This document shows positions 20,107 to 28,070 of a stretch of DNA of 64,000 nt, in pieces (position 1 is the stretch's first letter; each line of letters starts with the position of its first letter). Under the pieces are notes generated by a model that saw nothing but the letters and a program-made list of their open reading frames with translations, was not told where the DNA came from and made no database searches. A program made the translations under genes and the position numbers. Source of the stretch: Beijerinckiaceae bacterium (GTDB lineage Bacteria > Pseudomonadota > Alphaproteobacteria > Rhizobiales > Beijerinckiaceae); assembly GCA_004564215.1 (NCBI GenBank), contig CP024846.1:62001-126000 (forward strand), written 5' to 3'.

Positions 20107-21831
20107 CTGGCGGGCGCGACATTCAAGGAACGGTTGCGCGTCGTCGGAGTCCTCGCCGCACGCGCCGGATTGGTTTTGCGGCGGTCTCTCGGCGCACCCT
20201 GGCGCGCCGCCATCGGATTGCGGAGGCGGCCGCCGGAGCGGCTCTTGATCGCGCCGCAAGATATCCGAACCAGCGATCCGACACTTGCGGCCGATATTTA
20301 CGCCGGCTATTTCGCGTTCGGCGGTAAGATCGTCAATGCGCATGGCCGCTCGCCGTTCGAATTGGAGACCGGATCGGCCGCCTGGGCGCGGGCGCTTGCG
20401 GGTTTTGGATGGTTGCGGCATTTGCGGGCTGCCGATACCGCAGTGGCTCGCGCGAACGCCCGGGCTCTGGTCGATGATTTCTTGAGCATTGCGGGCAAGC
20501 CAAGCGCAATCCCGGCGTGGGAACCGCAGGTCGCGGCCCGTCGCCTGCTCGCCTTTTTATCGCAATCGCCGGTGATCCTCGATGGGGCGGACCGGGCCTT
20601 CTACCGCCGCTTTATGAAGGGGATCGGCCGAACTCAGGTGTTTCTCGAGCGCAAAATCGCTGGCGGCCTTGCTGGAGAACCGCGGCTCCTTGCAGCGATT
20701 GCCTTGGCTGAACTCGGCCTCTGCGCGGAGGGGACGGGCCGGCTTCCTCAACGCGGTGCCAAGCTGCTGGCCGAGGAGCTTGACCGCCAAGTCCTTCCGG
20801 ATGGTGGCCATATCAGCCGAAATCCGGAAATCCTGCTCGACCTTCTTCCTGATCTGCTTCCTTTGCGGCAAGCCTATGCCGCCCGTGGTTTGCAGGCGCC
20901 CGCCCAACTCCTCAACGCCATCGACCGCATGTTGCCGATGCTGCGCCTGTTCCGGCATGGTGATGGGACGCTCGGCCTCTTCAACGGCATGGGTGTCACG
21001 CCGCCCGAACTGCTTGCCACCATCCTGGCTTATGACGACGTCCGGGCCCAGGCGCTGACCAGCGCGCGGCACTCCGGTTACCAGCGCCTGGAAACGGCGG
21101 ACGCGATTGCCTTGATTGACGCGGGCCGGCCGCCGCCGCAAATTTTTTCAAATCGCGCGCATGCCGGTTGTTCGTCGCTCGAATTTTCGGTGGGTGCGCA
21201 TAGGCTGGTCATCAATTGCGGCGCGCCCGACGCCAATCGCGCTGCGGCGCGCGAAGCCGCCCGCATGACGGCGGCCCATTCGACTCTTGTCATCGACGAC
21301 ATATCGTCCTGCCGCTTCGCGTCGCACGCTGGGCTGAGCAAATGGCTCGGCGATCAGATCGTTGCGGGGCCGGACAAGGTCGACGTCGAGCGCCATGACG
21401 ACTCTTCCGGTTCAACCGTGCTTGTCGGGCATAATGGCTATGCGGCCCGGTTCGGTGTCATCCATGAGCGTTTCGTCATGCTGCACAAGGATGGCAAGAT
21501 GCTCGAGGGCGTGGACCGTCTGCGGGCCGCGGAGCCTGGTGAGCCGGTCGAAAAACATCCCTTTGCGGTGCGCTTCCACATTCACCCGAATGTGCGGCTG
21601 AAGCGCGTGCGCGATGGCCTCGCCGTGCTTTGCGTCTTGCCCGATGGCGGGCGCTGGCTCTTCGAGACCGCAAATGGTTTGGTGGACATTGAGGAAAGCA
21701 TTTATTTCGCGGCACCCGATGGGCCGCGCAGTTGTGCGCAGATTGTTATTCACGGCGAGACTGCGGCCGACACGGTTGTCGAATGGAACCTCCGCAACGT
21801 CGAACGGAAGTCACCGCGAGACGAGGGGTGA
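20107..21831 (+). CDS. Heparinase II/III family protein
   Basis: A roughly 574-residue protein of the heparinase II/III-like family. An alpha-helical toroid-like N-terminal half is followed by a beta-sheet C-terminal half (INCGAPDAN..., AAHSTLVIDDISS, HNGYAARFGVIHERF). The family contains polysaccharide lyases; in Rhizobiales this gene commonly follows rsmB and its substrate is unknown. No signal peptide or clear membrane segment is visible. The start is set at CTG 20107 because of the strong AGGAGGT just upstream, giving AGATFKERLRVVG; the conservative choice is TTG 20134, nine residues shorter. It converges with thiE, whose gene ends at 21811, so the two overlap by about 20 bp. Confidence 0.83.
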   Translation: MAGATFKERLRVVGVLAARAGLVLRRSLGAPWRAAIGLRRRPPERLLIAPQDIRTSDPTLAADIYAGYFAFGGKIVNAHGRSPFELETGSAAWARALAGFGWLRHLRAADTAVARANARALVDDFLSIAGKPSAIPAWEPQVAARRLLAFLSQSPVILDGADRAFYRRFMKGIGRTQVFLERKIAGGLAGEPRLLAAIALAELGLCAEGTGRLPQRGAKLLAEELDRQVLPDGGHISRNPEILLDLLPDLLPLRQAYAARGLQAPAQLLNAIDRMLPMLRLFRHGDGTLGLFNGMGVTPPELLATILAYDDVRAQALTSARHSGYQRLETADAIALIDAGRPPPQIFSNRAHAGCSSLEFSVGAHRLVINCGAPDANRAAAREAARMTAAHSTLVIDDISSCRFASHAGLSKWLGDQIVAGPDKVDVERHDDSSGSTVLVGHNGYAARFGVIHERFVMLHKDGKMLEGVDRLRAAEPGEPVEKHPFAVRFHIHPNVRLKRVRDGLAVLCVLPDGGRWLFETANGLVDIEESIYFAAPDGPRSCAQIVIHGETAADTVVEWNLRNVERKSPRDEG

Positions 21832-22440
21832 GGGCGTGCGCACGAATCCTCGCGTCGCTGTCACCCAGTCTCGCGTGCGTTGTTCGGGGTCCGCGTTCAA
21901 GGTGATGTCGGTGACCACCGCGGCGCTATCGGCGCCCGCTTCGAGAACGCCGGCGACGCGGTCCAAAGTGACTCCGCCAATGCCTACTAGCGGGATCCGG
22001 CCGATCTTCTTTTTCCATTCGGCAAGGCGGTCCAAGCCTTGCGGCGCAAAAGCCATCGCCTTCAAGATCGTCGGATAGATTGGCCCGAGCGCGATATAAT
22101 CCGGTGCCACTTCCAATGCCCGGAACAATTCGGCGTCATCATGGGTCGAGACACCGAGCCTCATCCCGGCGCGGCGGATAGCGGCTAAATCCGCCGTATC
22201 GAGATCGCTTTGTCCGAGATGAACGAAATCGCAGCCCGCTTCGATTGCGTCTTGCCAATAATCATTGACGATAAGCTGCGCGCCATGCTGCTCGCAAAGT
22301 GCCTTGGCCTCTTTGATCTCGGCGCGAACCGTCGACTCCGGCTTGTCCTTGATCCGCAATTGCACGAGCCGAACGCCGCAAGGCAAAAGCCGCGCGATCC
22401 AGGCGGCGCTATCGACGATCAGATAAAACGGATCAAGCAC
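21811..22440 (-). CDS. thiE: Thiamine-phosphate synthase ThiE
   Basis: Joins the thiazole and pyrimidine halves of thiamine to give thiamine phosphate. It is a TIM-barrel protein of 209 residues. Visible features are QLRIKDK (substrate phosphate/lysine region), [25 protein letters not shown], the conserved STHDDAE segment and the phosphate-binding VGIGGVTLD. The start is GTG at 22440 ([11 protein letters not shown]), overlapping the 3' end of thiG by eight bases. Upstream methionines in frame lie inside thiG and give non-homologous sequence. It is the last gene of thiOSGE, under the TPP riboswitch at 24479-24574. Confidence 0.93.
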   Translation of the reverse strand: MLDPFYLIVDSAAWIARLLPCGVRLVQLRIKDKPESTVRAEIKEAKALCEQHGAQLIVNDYWQDAIEAGCDFVHLGQSDLDTADLAAIRRAGMRLGVSTHDDAELFRALEVAPDYIALGPIYPTILKAMAFAPQGLDRLAEWKKKIGRIPLVGIGGVTLDRVAGVLEAGADSAAVVTDITLNADPEQRTRDWVTATRGFVRTPSPLVSR

Positions 22441-23230
22441 GCGCGAGGTCGCTGAACGCGCGCCCGATGACGGGAGTCGAAGGCGCGGCCATGTCGCGCG
22501 GCTGCATCGGATCGGCGCGGTAGCCGAGCCGCCCAGCCTCGACCGCGAGCGCGAAGGCGCGGGCCATCCCGACAGGATCGCCGGCCTTGGCAATCGCGGT
22601 GTTCAAAAGGACCGCGTCAAAACCCATTTCCATAGCGGCCGCCGCATGCGAGGGCGTGCCGATCCCGGCGTCGATGATCAGCGGCACCTGCGGAAAATGC
22701 GCGCGCAGCGATTTCAGCGCATAAGGATTGTTGAGGCCGCGCCCGGAACCGATCGGAGATCCCCATGGCATGAGAACCTCACACCCCGCGCGTAAAAGTT
22801 TTTCCGCCGCGACAAGATCCTCAGTGGTGTAGGGAAAAACCTGAAACCCTTCGCGGGAAAGAATCGAGGCCGCCTCAACGAGACCGAACACATCGGGCTG
22901 CAAACTGTCTTCCTCGCCGATGACTTCGAGCTTGATCCAAGGCGTGTCAAAAACCTCGCGCGCCATTTGCGCGGTGGTCACTGCTTCCTTCACGCTGCTG
23001 CACCCGGCGGTGTTGGGCAGGACCCGAACCCCAAGTTCGCGGATCAGCGACCAAAAATTTTCGCCGGCCCGGCTTGCCCCCGACTCGCGCCTGAGCGAAA
23101 CGGTCACGACCTCGGCTTTCGCCGCCGTGATCGCGCGCGAAAGAATCGCGGGCGAGGGATATTGCGCGGTCCCAACCAGAAGACGCGAAGAAAGCTCGAG
23201 TCCATAAAGGGTCAGAGCGTCGAGACTCAT
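22433..23230 (-). CDS. thiG: Thiazole synthase ThiG
   Basis: Builds the thiazole phosphate ring of thiamine from deoxyxylulose phosphate, dehydroglycine (supplied by ThiO) and the sulfur carried on ThiS. The 265-residue TIM barrel has the Schiff-base lysine region WIKLEVIGE and the phosphate-binding segments [11 protein letters not shown] and [11 protein letters not shown]. The ATG at 23230 is preceded by AAGGAGG, the strongest ribosome site of the operon. It lies one base after the end of thiS, so the genes are coupled. Confidence 0.95.
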   Translation of the reverse strand: MSLDALTLYGLELSSRLLVGTAQYPSPAILSRAITAAKAEVVTVSLRRESGASRAGENFWSLIRELGVRVLPNTAGCSSVKEAVTTAQMAREVFDTPWIKLEVIGEEDSLQPDVFGLVEAASILSREGFQVFPYTTEDLVAAEKLLRAGCEVLMPWGSPIGSGRGLNNPYALKSLRAHFPQVPLIIDAGIGTPSHAAAAMEMGFDAVLLNTAIAKAGDPVGMARAFALAVEAGRLGYRADPMQPRDMAAPSTPVIGRAFSDLARA

Positions 23231-23231
23231 C

Positions 23232-23429
23232 TCAGCCTCCTTGCCGGGGGACAAGAATTTCGACCGCGTCGCCCTCTTTCAAAAGGGTCTTGGCGCGATC
23301 CACCTTGCGCACGAAATTCTGATTGAGCGCGGTTGCCACGGCCCCTTCTTCGTAATCGAGTTCAGCAAGCAGCGCGGCAAGCGTGTCCGCACCGACGTCA
23401 AGCGCTTTGCCGTTTACCTGGATTTGCAT
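23232..23429 (-). CDS. thiS: Sulfur carrier protein ThiS
   Basis: A 65-residue ubiquitin-fold sulfur carrier whose C-terminal Gly-Gly is adenylated and turned into a thiocarboxylate to deliver sulfur to ThiG. The beta-grasp start [12 protein letters not shown] and the C-terminal [10 protein letters not shown] are both intact. The start at 23429 lies inside the 3' end of thiO (32-bp overlap). Order and spacing fit a thiOSGE operon. Confidence 0.95.
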   Translation of the reverse strand: MQIQVNGKALDVGADTLAALLAELDYEEGAVATALNQNFVRKVDRAKTLLKEGDAVEILVPRQGG

Positions 23430-24408
23430 CCATGACCTCCGGAAAATAAGCGTCTTCGAGCACGATCTGCGCGACCCTGCGCGCGAGCGCGGGCGCGACC
23501 AGGAAGCCATGCCGGAACAGGCCGTTGACATAGATTTTTCGGCCTTCGCGGCGGATCCTTGGCAGATTGTCGGGAAACGCCGGCCGGACGCCGGCACCCG
23601 TCTCGACGATTTCCGCCTCGGCGAAAGCCGGGTGGAGCTGATAGGCCGCGCCAAGCAATTCGAGCATGGCGCGCGCGGTGATCCGCCCGGCTTCCTCGTT
23701 TTCGATCATCGTAGCGCCGATCATGAAATGCCCGTCGCCGCGCGGCACGATGTAGACCGGATGGCGGGGATGAATGAAACGCACCGGCCGCGCGAGGCTG
23801 ACTTCGCGCGTGAAGAGAACCAGCATTTCGCCCTTGACGCCGCGCAGGTCGGGCAGGGCGTCTTGCGCCGAGAGTCCCCGGCAATCGATCGTCCAATCGG
23901 GCGCACCAAAAGCAGATTGCGCATCGACGCCGTAGCGCAGCGTAACTTGGTCGAAGCCAGCGAGAGCCGCGGCAAGCACCGACATGGCGGCACGTGGATC
24001 GAGATGGGCTTCCTGCGGAAAAAACAAAGCCTCCTCGAAACGCCCTTCGAGATCGGGTTCGAGCGCGGCGATTTTTTCCGCGGCGATGGGCTCGAAACCG
24101 CTGGTGCGCCGCGCGAACTGCGTCAGCTCAACGCGGTCCCGTGCGGTGGTGACAACCAAAGTTCCCCGCTGCATGGCCACGGGCACTGTGGTTGTCCAGA
24201 ATTTCAGGGATTCCAAACCGAGATCAAAAATGAGCGGCTCGGCGGTCTCGGATTCGCACCAGGGCGCCAGCATGCCGCCCGCAAAAAAGGAACAACCAAG
24301 CCCCGGACCTTCGCGGGCTTCGAGCACTTCGACAGTTTGCCCCGCCCGGGCAAGTTCGAATGCCACGGTCAGGCCCGCGATCCCCGCGCCCAGGATTCGA
24401 ATGCGCAT
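23398..24408 (-). CDS. thiO: Glycine oxidase ThiO
   Basis: FAD-dependent glycine oxidase that supplies dehydroglycine for thiazole synthesis. The N-terminal dinucleotide-binding motif is ILGAGIAGLTVAFELARAG; near the C terminus are the FAD-contact segments GAGVRPAFPDNLP and YVNGLFRHGFLVAPALA, typical of the DAO family. The ATG at 24408 is preceded by GGGAGGG, and that ribosome site is overlapped by a small hairpin downstream of the TPP riboswitch. It is the first gene of the operon; thiC, often first in Rhizobiales, is absent here. Confidence 0.93.
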   Translation of the reverse strand: MRIRILGAGIAGLTVAFELARAGQTVEVLEAREGPGLGCSFFAGGMLAPWCESETAEPLIFDLGLESLKFWTTTVPVAMQRGTLVVTTARDRVELTQFARRTSGFEPIAAEKIAALEPDLEGRFEEALFFPQEAHLDPRAAMSVLAAALAGFDQVTLRYGVDAQSAFGAPDWTIDCRGLSAQDALPDLRGVKGEMLVLFTREVSLARPVRFIHPRHPVYIVPRGDGHFMIGATMIENEEAGRITARAMLELLGAAYQLHPAFAEAEIVETGAGVRPAFPDNLPRIRREGRKIYVNGLFRHGFLVAPALARRVAQIVLEDAYFPEVMDANPGKRQSA

Positions 24409-24478
24409 CAAGCCATCCCTCCCTGCGGGTGCAGGGTCGGCGAGACGCGGGGCAAAATGAAGGAAAGAAGCGACATCA

Positions 24479-24574
24479 CCATCCCTACGCCAGTACGAGC
24501 TGGATCAGGTTCGAAGGGTCGCCGGGCCGCCTTTCAGCGCTGCCAGCCTCTCAGCCCCCTGCCGGGGATCCCCT
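24479..24574 (-). promoter_or_regulatory. TPP riboswitch (THI element) controlling thiOSGE
   Basis: Read on the minus strand, the segment contains the hallmark THI-box sequences CTGAGAG and ACCCTTCGAACCTGATC, then GTACTGGCGTAGGGATGG, closed by GC-rich arms. It ends about 70 bases before the thiO start. Just downstream, a six-base-pair hairpin (CCCTGC / GCAGGG, plus-strand 24421-24436) overlaps the GGGAGGG ribosome site of thiO. That fits control of translation initiation, with TPP binding freeing the hairpin to hide the ribosome site; this last point is inference. Confidence 0.95.
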
Positions 24575-24634
24575 AGGTCTGTCTGTTTTAGGTAGGCTTT
24601 TGAGCGGCTTGCGTCAAGCAGAGCTGGGGGCCAG

Positions 24635-25639
24635 CTATGCCGCCAGCGCCTTATCGGTCTCTGCGTAGCCTTCGTCGGCACGCTGCTTGATGGTCTCGGG
24701 CGAGAAATCGGCGCCATCGAGGCCGTCGATCGGTTCCGGACGCGTGATTGAAATGATGCGCGGCACACGAACATAGCCGCGTTTCGCCACCGCCTCAAAG
24801 GCCGGATTGTCTTTCAGCGGATTGCCTCCGGGCAGGCTTTCAAGCGCCTCCATCAAATCGGCTACTTCGTCGATCCGGTGCAGCATCTTCACATCCTGCG
24901 CCGTCTTGTTGGCGAACTGAAGGTTCTTGGTCCGCGAGGTGACTTCCTGCATGGTGCGCGGAATCTGCCCTTTGTTCGGGAAGAGATTGACGACATAAAT
25001 CGTGCGCGCCACGCCCCGCGCCCGATCCATCGTGTCGAGGACGGCGCCGAGCGGCGTGTTGTCGAACAATCCGCCATCCCAATAATATTTGCCCTTGATT
25101 ACCGTCATGGGAAACGAGGGCGGCAGACTGCCGCTCGCAACAATGTGGTCCAAGGACAGGCTTTGGTCGCGGCTGAAGAAATGTTCGATCTGGCCTTCCG
25201 CGATATCCGTCGCGGTCACCAGAAGACCCGGCGAAGCATTCGTGTCGGCCAGCGCATCGAGATCGACCAATTGCGAGAGCGTGTGGCGCAACGGTTCGGT
25301 GTCGTAAATATTGGTCCAGCTCGGCAAGGCAAAATAATCGAGCCGTGGCACATAGAAATTGGGATTGCCGAGAACCGACGCATAGGGCCGGAACGCCGGC
25401 GGAAGAAACAATCCGGAAACTGTGATCTTATCCCAAAACGCTTCGAGCGCTTCGAGCGGTTTCAGACCTTTGGCCGGGCGCGCCAGCAGCACCGCGGTAA
25501 TTGCGCCGATGGAAACCCCGGCGATCACGTCGGGGGCGAAATGATCATCCTCGTAGAGTCGCCGCGCCGCGCCGAGCTCATAGGCGCCAAGCGCGCCGCC
25601 TCCCTGCAGAACCAACGCCGAGCGTGCCGCATGCGACAT
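24635..25639 (-). CDS. Patatin-like phospholipase family protein
   Basis: A predicted serine lipase/acyl hydrolase of the patatin family, 334 residues. It has the oxyanion-hole motif GGGALG (residues 13-18), the nucleophile elbow GVSIG with Ser43, and the catalytic aspartate Asp188 in WDGGLFDN. The C-terminal region carries the DUF3734 type of extension common in alphaproteobacteria (RTKNLQFANKTAQDVKMLHRIDEV). No signal peptide is visible, so it is probably cytosolic or a type-secreted effector. The ATG at 25639 has GGAGG five bases upstream; an earlier in-frame TTG is rejected. Confidence 0.92.
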   Translation of the reverse strand: MSHAARSALVLQGGGALGAYELGAARRLYEDDHFAPDVIAGVSIGAITAVLLARPAKGLKPLEALEAFWDKITVSGLFLPPAFRPYASVLGNPNFYVPRLDYFALPSWTNIYDTEPLRHTLSQLVDLDALADTNASPGLLVTATDIAEGQIEHFFSRDQSLSLDHIVASGSLPPSFPMTVIKGKYYWDGGLFDNTPLGAVLDTMDRARGVARTIYVVNLFPNKGQIPRTMQEVTSRTKNLQFANKTAQDVKMLHRIDEVADLMEALESLPGGNPLKDNPAFEAVAKRGYVRVPRIISITRPEPIDGLDGADFSPETIKQRADEGYAETDKALAA

Positions 25640-25831
25640 GTCAACCTCCAATGGAGTGGACTGCGATGCAACAACTTAAGCACCGCAGCGCGGCAAGCGC
25701 AAGCTGAATTGGCCTTTCGAAGTGATCTCAGGTTTCGCGAACCAGTGGGTGCATCGAACAGCGTGGTTGTCATCCGCAGCATCCACGCTCGATGGAAATT
25801 CGATGATGCTTCTCTCGGAGACACGGACGTT

Positions 25832-27697
25832 TTATGCCGCCCGCTGAAATGGCCAGCTATGGAAGCTCGATAGATCACCATCGCCTGACTTCTTGACGGA
25901 CAGCATGAATCTGGTGCCAACAGCGCTTTCACGGATTTGTTTAGGGCAACCCTTAATTGGCTTTCCCGTATTGAACCCTTGTCCGGCGAAAGGTCGCACT
26001 TCGGTCTTTCCATCTTTCAAGGCACAAACCTCAACAGTGATCTGTTCATGTTTCGGATGCCCCTTTTTCTTGGGACTTATGTCTTCGATGAATGCGAGTG
26101 CCGACGGCACCTTCATAAGGTCGAGCCGCTGCATATTACGCATCAGACTGATCTTGGAAAAAAGGGGAAGATTGCCGGATTTAAGAGCTTTGTCTTTGTG
26201 TGTGATGATTCCGAAGATTACCTTGAAATCAAAAGCTTCAATAGGCGCCAAGTACCTCTCCTGATCGTTTCCATTTAGCCTAGCGATCAGCAAGTTCTTC
26301 ATCTTGTTCCGCGACGTAGGTTCGAGTTCGATTAACTCAATGGAATTCACGCCTTGGCTAAATAGATGGCTCAGATGGGATGACCGGGTTGAAATTTTCA
26401 GATGATAGAGCACCCCGCGATGTCCATTTGAACCGGAGGGATCCTTTTCAACAGTGTAAATATCGCAAGGTTCGATCGCCGTGTTGCCGGCTGGACTGAT
26501 ATCAGTTTGATCAAGGCAGATAAAACGGTTCACCCACGCGGGAATGGCTGCATTGTAGTTGCTTTCGCTGTAAACTGCTTTGCCATCCTTGATGCCGTCG
26601 TGGTCATAGGGGCAAAGGTTGCTATCCTCGCATTTCTTATCAAGATAAGTCTTGAGCCGCGCAACATAACTCTTCTCTACTCTGTACCATCCCCCTTCAC
26701 ACAAGTGATAGATAACCTGCTCTTCCGTTAGCTCTGCATCAAAGATGAGCGTTCGATAAGCACTGTATGATTGACTGCCGTAACCGTCTGCGTCTGTGAG
26801 CCGCATGCGGTAGTTCTTGAGCCCATCAATAGTTAGCACATCAACAAGATCATCACCCAAAAATTCATAAAACTGCTCAAGCGAAATATCGGGGAAAATC
26901 TCGCTTGTTACCCTGTCACCTTCGAAAACGCAGCACGTGTTGTCGCGATAATCCACAATATCAGGGACCATGAGTGTAACGTGACCTTCCCGCTGCCGAA
27001 GAGCCTGCAGAAGTAACTCGTCCAAATGGGCGATCTTGCTAGGATCCTTAACAGGAGCGATATTTTGAATGTTGGGAAATGCAGCCTTATAGTCCTCCTT
27101 TCCGTAGAGCGTGAGGAGCTTCTCGCACGTTTGCGCCAGCTCATTCGGTCCCAGCTTCAAGTTCACCTTCAGAGCTACCGAGCCAGTGGCATTTTTGAAC
27201 AGCTCCTCATATTCCTTTTTTACCTTGCCGGTGAGGCATTTGATGATCTCGCTGTTGCCATCGAAGTCCAGATAGGTGAGTTCAGTCGATACCGGAACCT
27301 GAGTCCGCTTGCGGCGTGCGATACCAGGCTCGACCATATCGGCGCTCTTGAGTTCGTTCGGGTCGACGCTATTGAGCGTCACTAACAGCCCAAAATCATA
27401 CTCGTAAGCTTCGTCATTGAGGTGGTGAAACACTTGCCCAAAGGACAGAGCGAAGTAGCGGTCCGCGACTGGTAGGAAGACAAGCGCGCCTTTATGCTCC
27501 TGCCAAAGATCCGCCTGCACTCCGAAAAAGTCTTTCCACCAAGGCGGCTTCGGATCGGAATCCAGGATGTAGAGCGTAGCGTTTGCCGGAAGCTCAGCGG
27601 CTGCAGCGCTTCCCAGGCTATGGTCCTGCTTCAGGGAGTTTGTGGCGTCATAGCCCGACTTCAGAAGATAAATTGAAAACGGATGGGATTTGCCCAT
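25832..27697 (-). CDS. DUF6119/TIGR04141-like sporadically distributed protein
   Basis: A 621-residue protein of unknown function. The start FSIYLLKSG, the segment PPWWKDFFGV, the stretch RYFALSFGQVFHHLND followed by YDFGLLVTLNSVDP, and the length fit the family named TIGR04141/DUF6119, a patchily distributed group often seen in accessory regions; this is recognised from memory and not searched. No signal peptide, membrane segment, nuclease or NTPase motif is visible. Base composition and codon use are clearly AT-richer than all neighbours, which points to transfer. It stands alone, with no partner gene, between the patatin gene and addB. A GAGG ribosome site precedes the ATG at 27697. A role in defence is only a guess. 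Confidence 0.78.
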   Translation of the reverse strand: MGKSHPFSIYLLKSGYDATNSLKQDHSLGSAAAAELPANATLYILDSDPKPPWWKDFFGVQADLWQEHKGALVFLPVADRYFALSFGQVFHHLNDEAYEYDFGLLVTLNSVDPNELKSADMVEPGIARRKRTQVPVSTELTYLDFDGNSEIIKCLTGKVKKEYEELFKNATGSVALKVNLKLGPNELAQTCEKLLTLYGKEDYKAAFPNIQNIAPVKDPSKIAHLDELLLQALRQREGHVTLMVPDIVDYRDNTCCVFEGDRVTSEIFPDISLEQFYEFLGDDLVDVLTIDGLKNYRMRLTDADGYGSQSYSAYRTLIFDAELTEEQVIYHLCEGGWYRVEKSYVARLKTYLDKKCEDSNLCPYDHDGIKDGKAVYSESNYNAAIPAWVNRFICLDQTDISPAGNTAIEPCDIYTVEKDPSGSNGHRGVLYHLKISTRSSHLSHLFSQGVNSIELIELEPTSRNKMKNLLIARLNGNDQERYLAPIEAFDFKVIFGIITHKDKALKSGNLPLFSKISLMRNMQRLDLMKVPSALAFIEDISPKKKGHPKHEQITVEVCALKDGKTEVRPFAGQGFNTGKPIKGCPKQIRESAVGTRFMLSVKKSGDGDLSSFHSWPFQRAA

Positions 27698-28070
27698 AGT
27701 TTGATCCTCAAAAAAAATAATAAAGTAAGACTGTCGTTATCTGTTGCTCCATCAAACCAGACGGGATGATAAACGTGCAGCAATTTTCGAGGTATGGGAC
27801 GAATTTCCACTGGTGTTTTCATGCGATCGCTTACGACGATCAGCGCCTCTAGGCGTGAAGTTGGAGCAACGCCAGCAAAGTCTTCTGCTACGTTCAAGCT
27901 AGCTGCGGGCTTTGTGCGCTCCACCCTCATAGCGAGCGCATCCCTGACCAACTCCCAGTTTCCCCGGCTCAACCCGCACCTGTGGACAGCCGCTTATACC
28001 CTTTAGGATACCAAGTTCGCAGGCCGCATGATGGCGGCGACAACTGCCATAGATCACCTGAAAAACCCAC
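27698..28070. other. Intergenic region between the DUF6119-like gene and addB
   Basis: About 370 bp, AT-rich close to the DUF6119-like start (a run of As and Ts at 27710-27725) and GC-richer towards addB. It should contain the divergent promoters of both genes. No tRNA, integrase remnant, inverted repeat or believable small gene was seen. In many Rhizobiales other genes precede addB here, so this is probably one edge of an insertion. Confidence 0.5.

Noticed and set aside
25870..28058. The 10-mer ATAGATCACC occurs at both ends of the DUF6119-like gene (25870 and 28049), like an att or target-site duplication
   Set aside because: One copy lies inside the coding sequence, the match is short, and no integrase or inverted repeat accompanies it; chance is a fair explanation.
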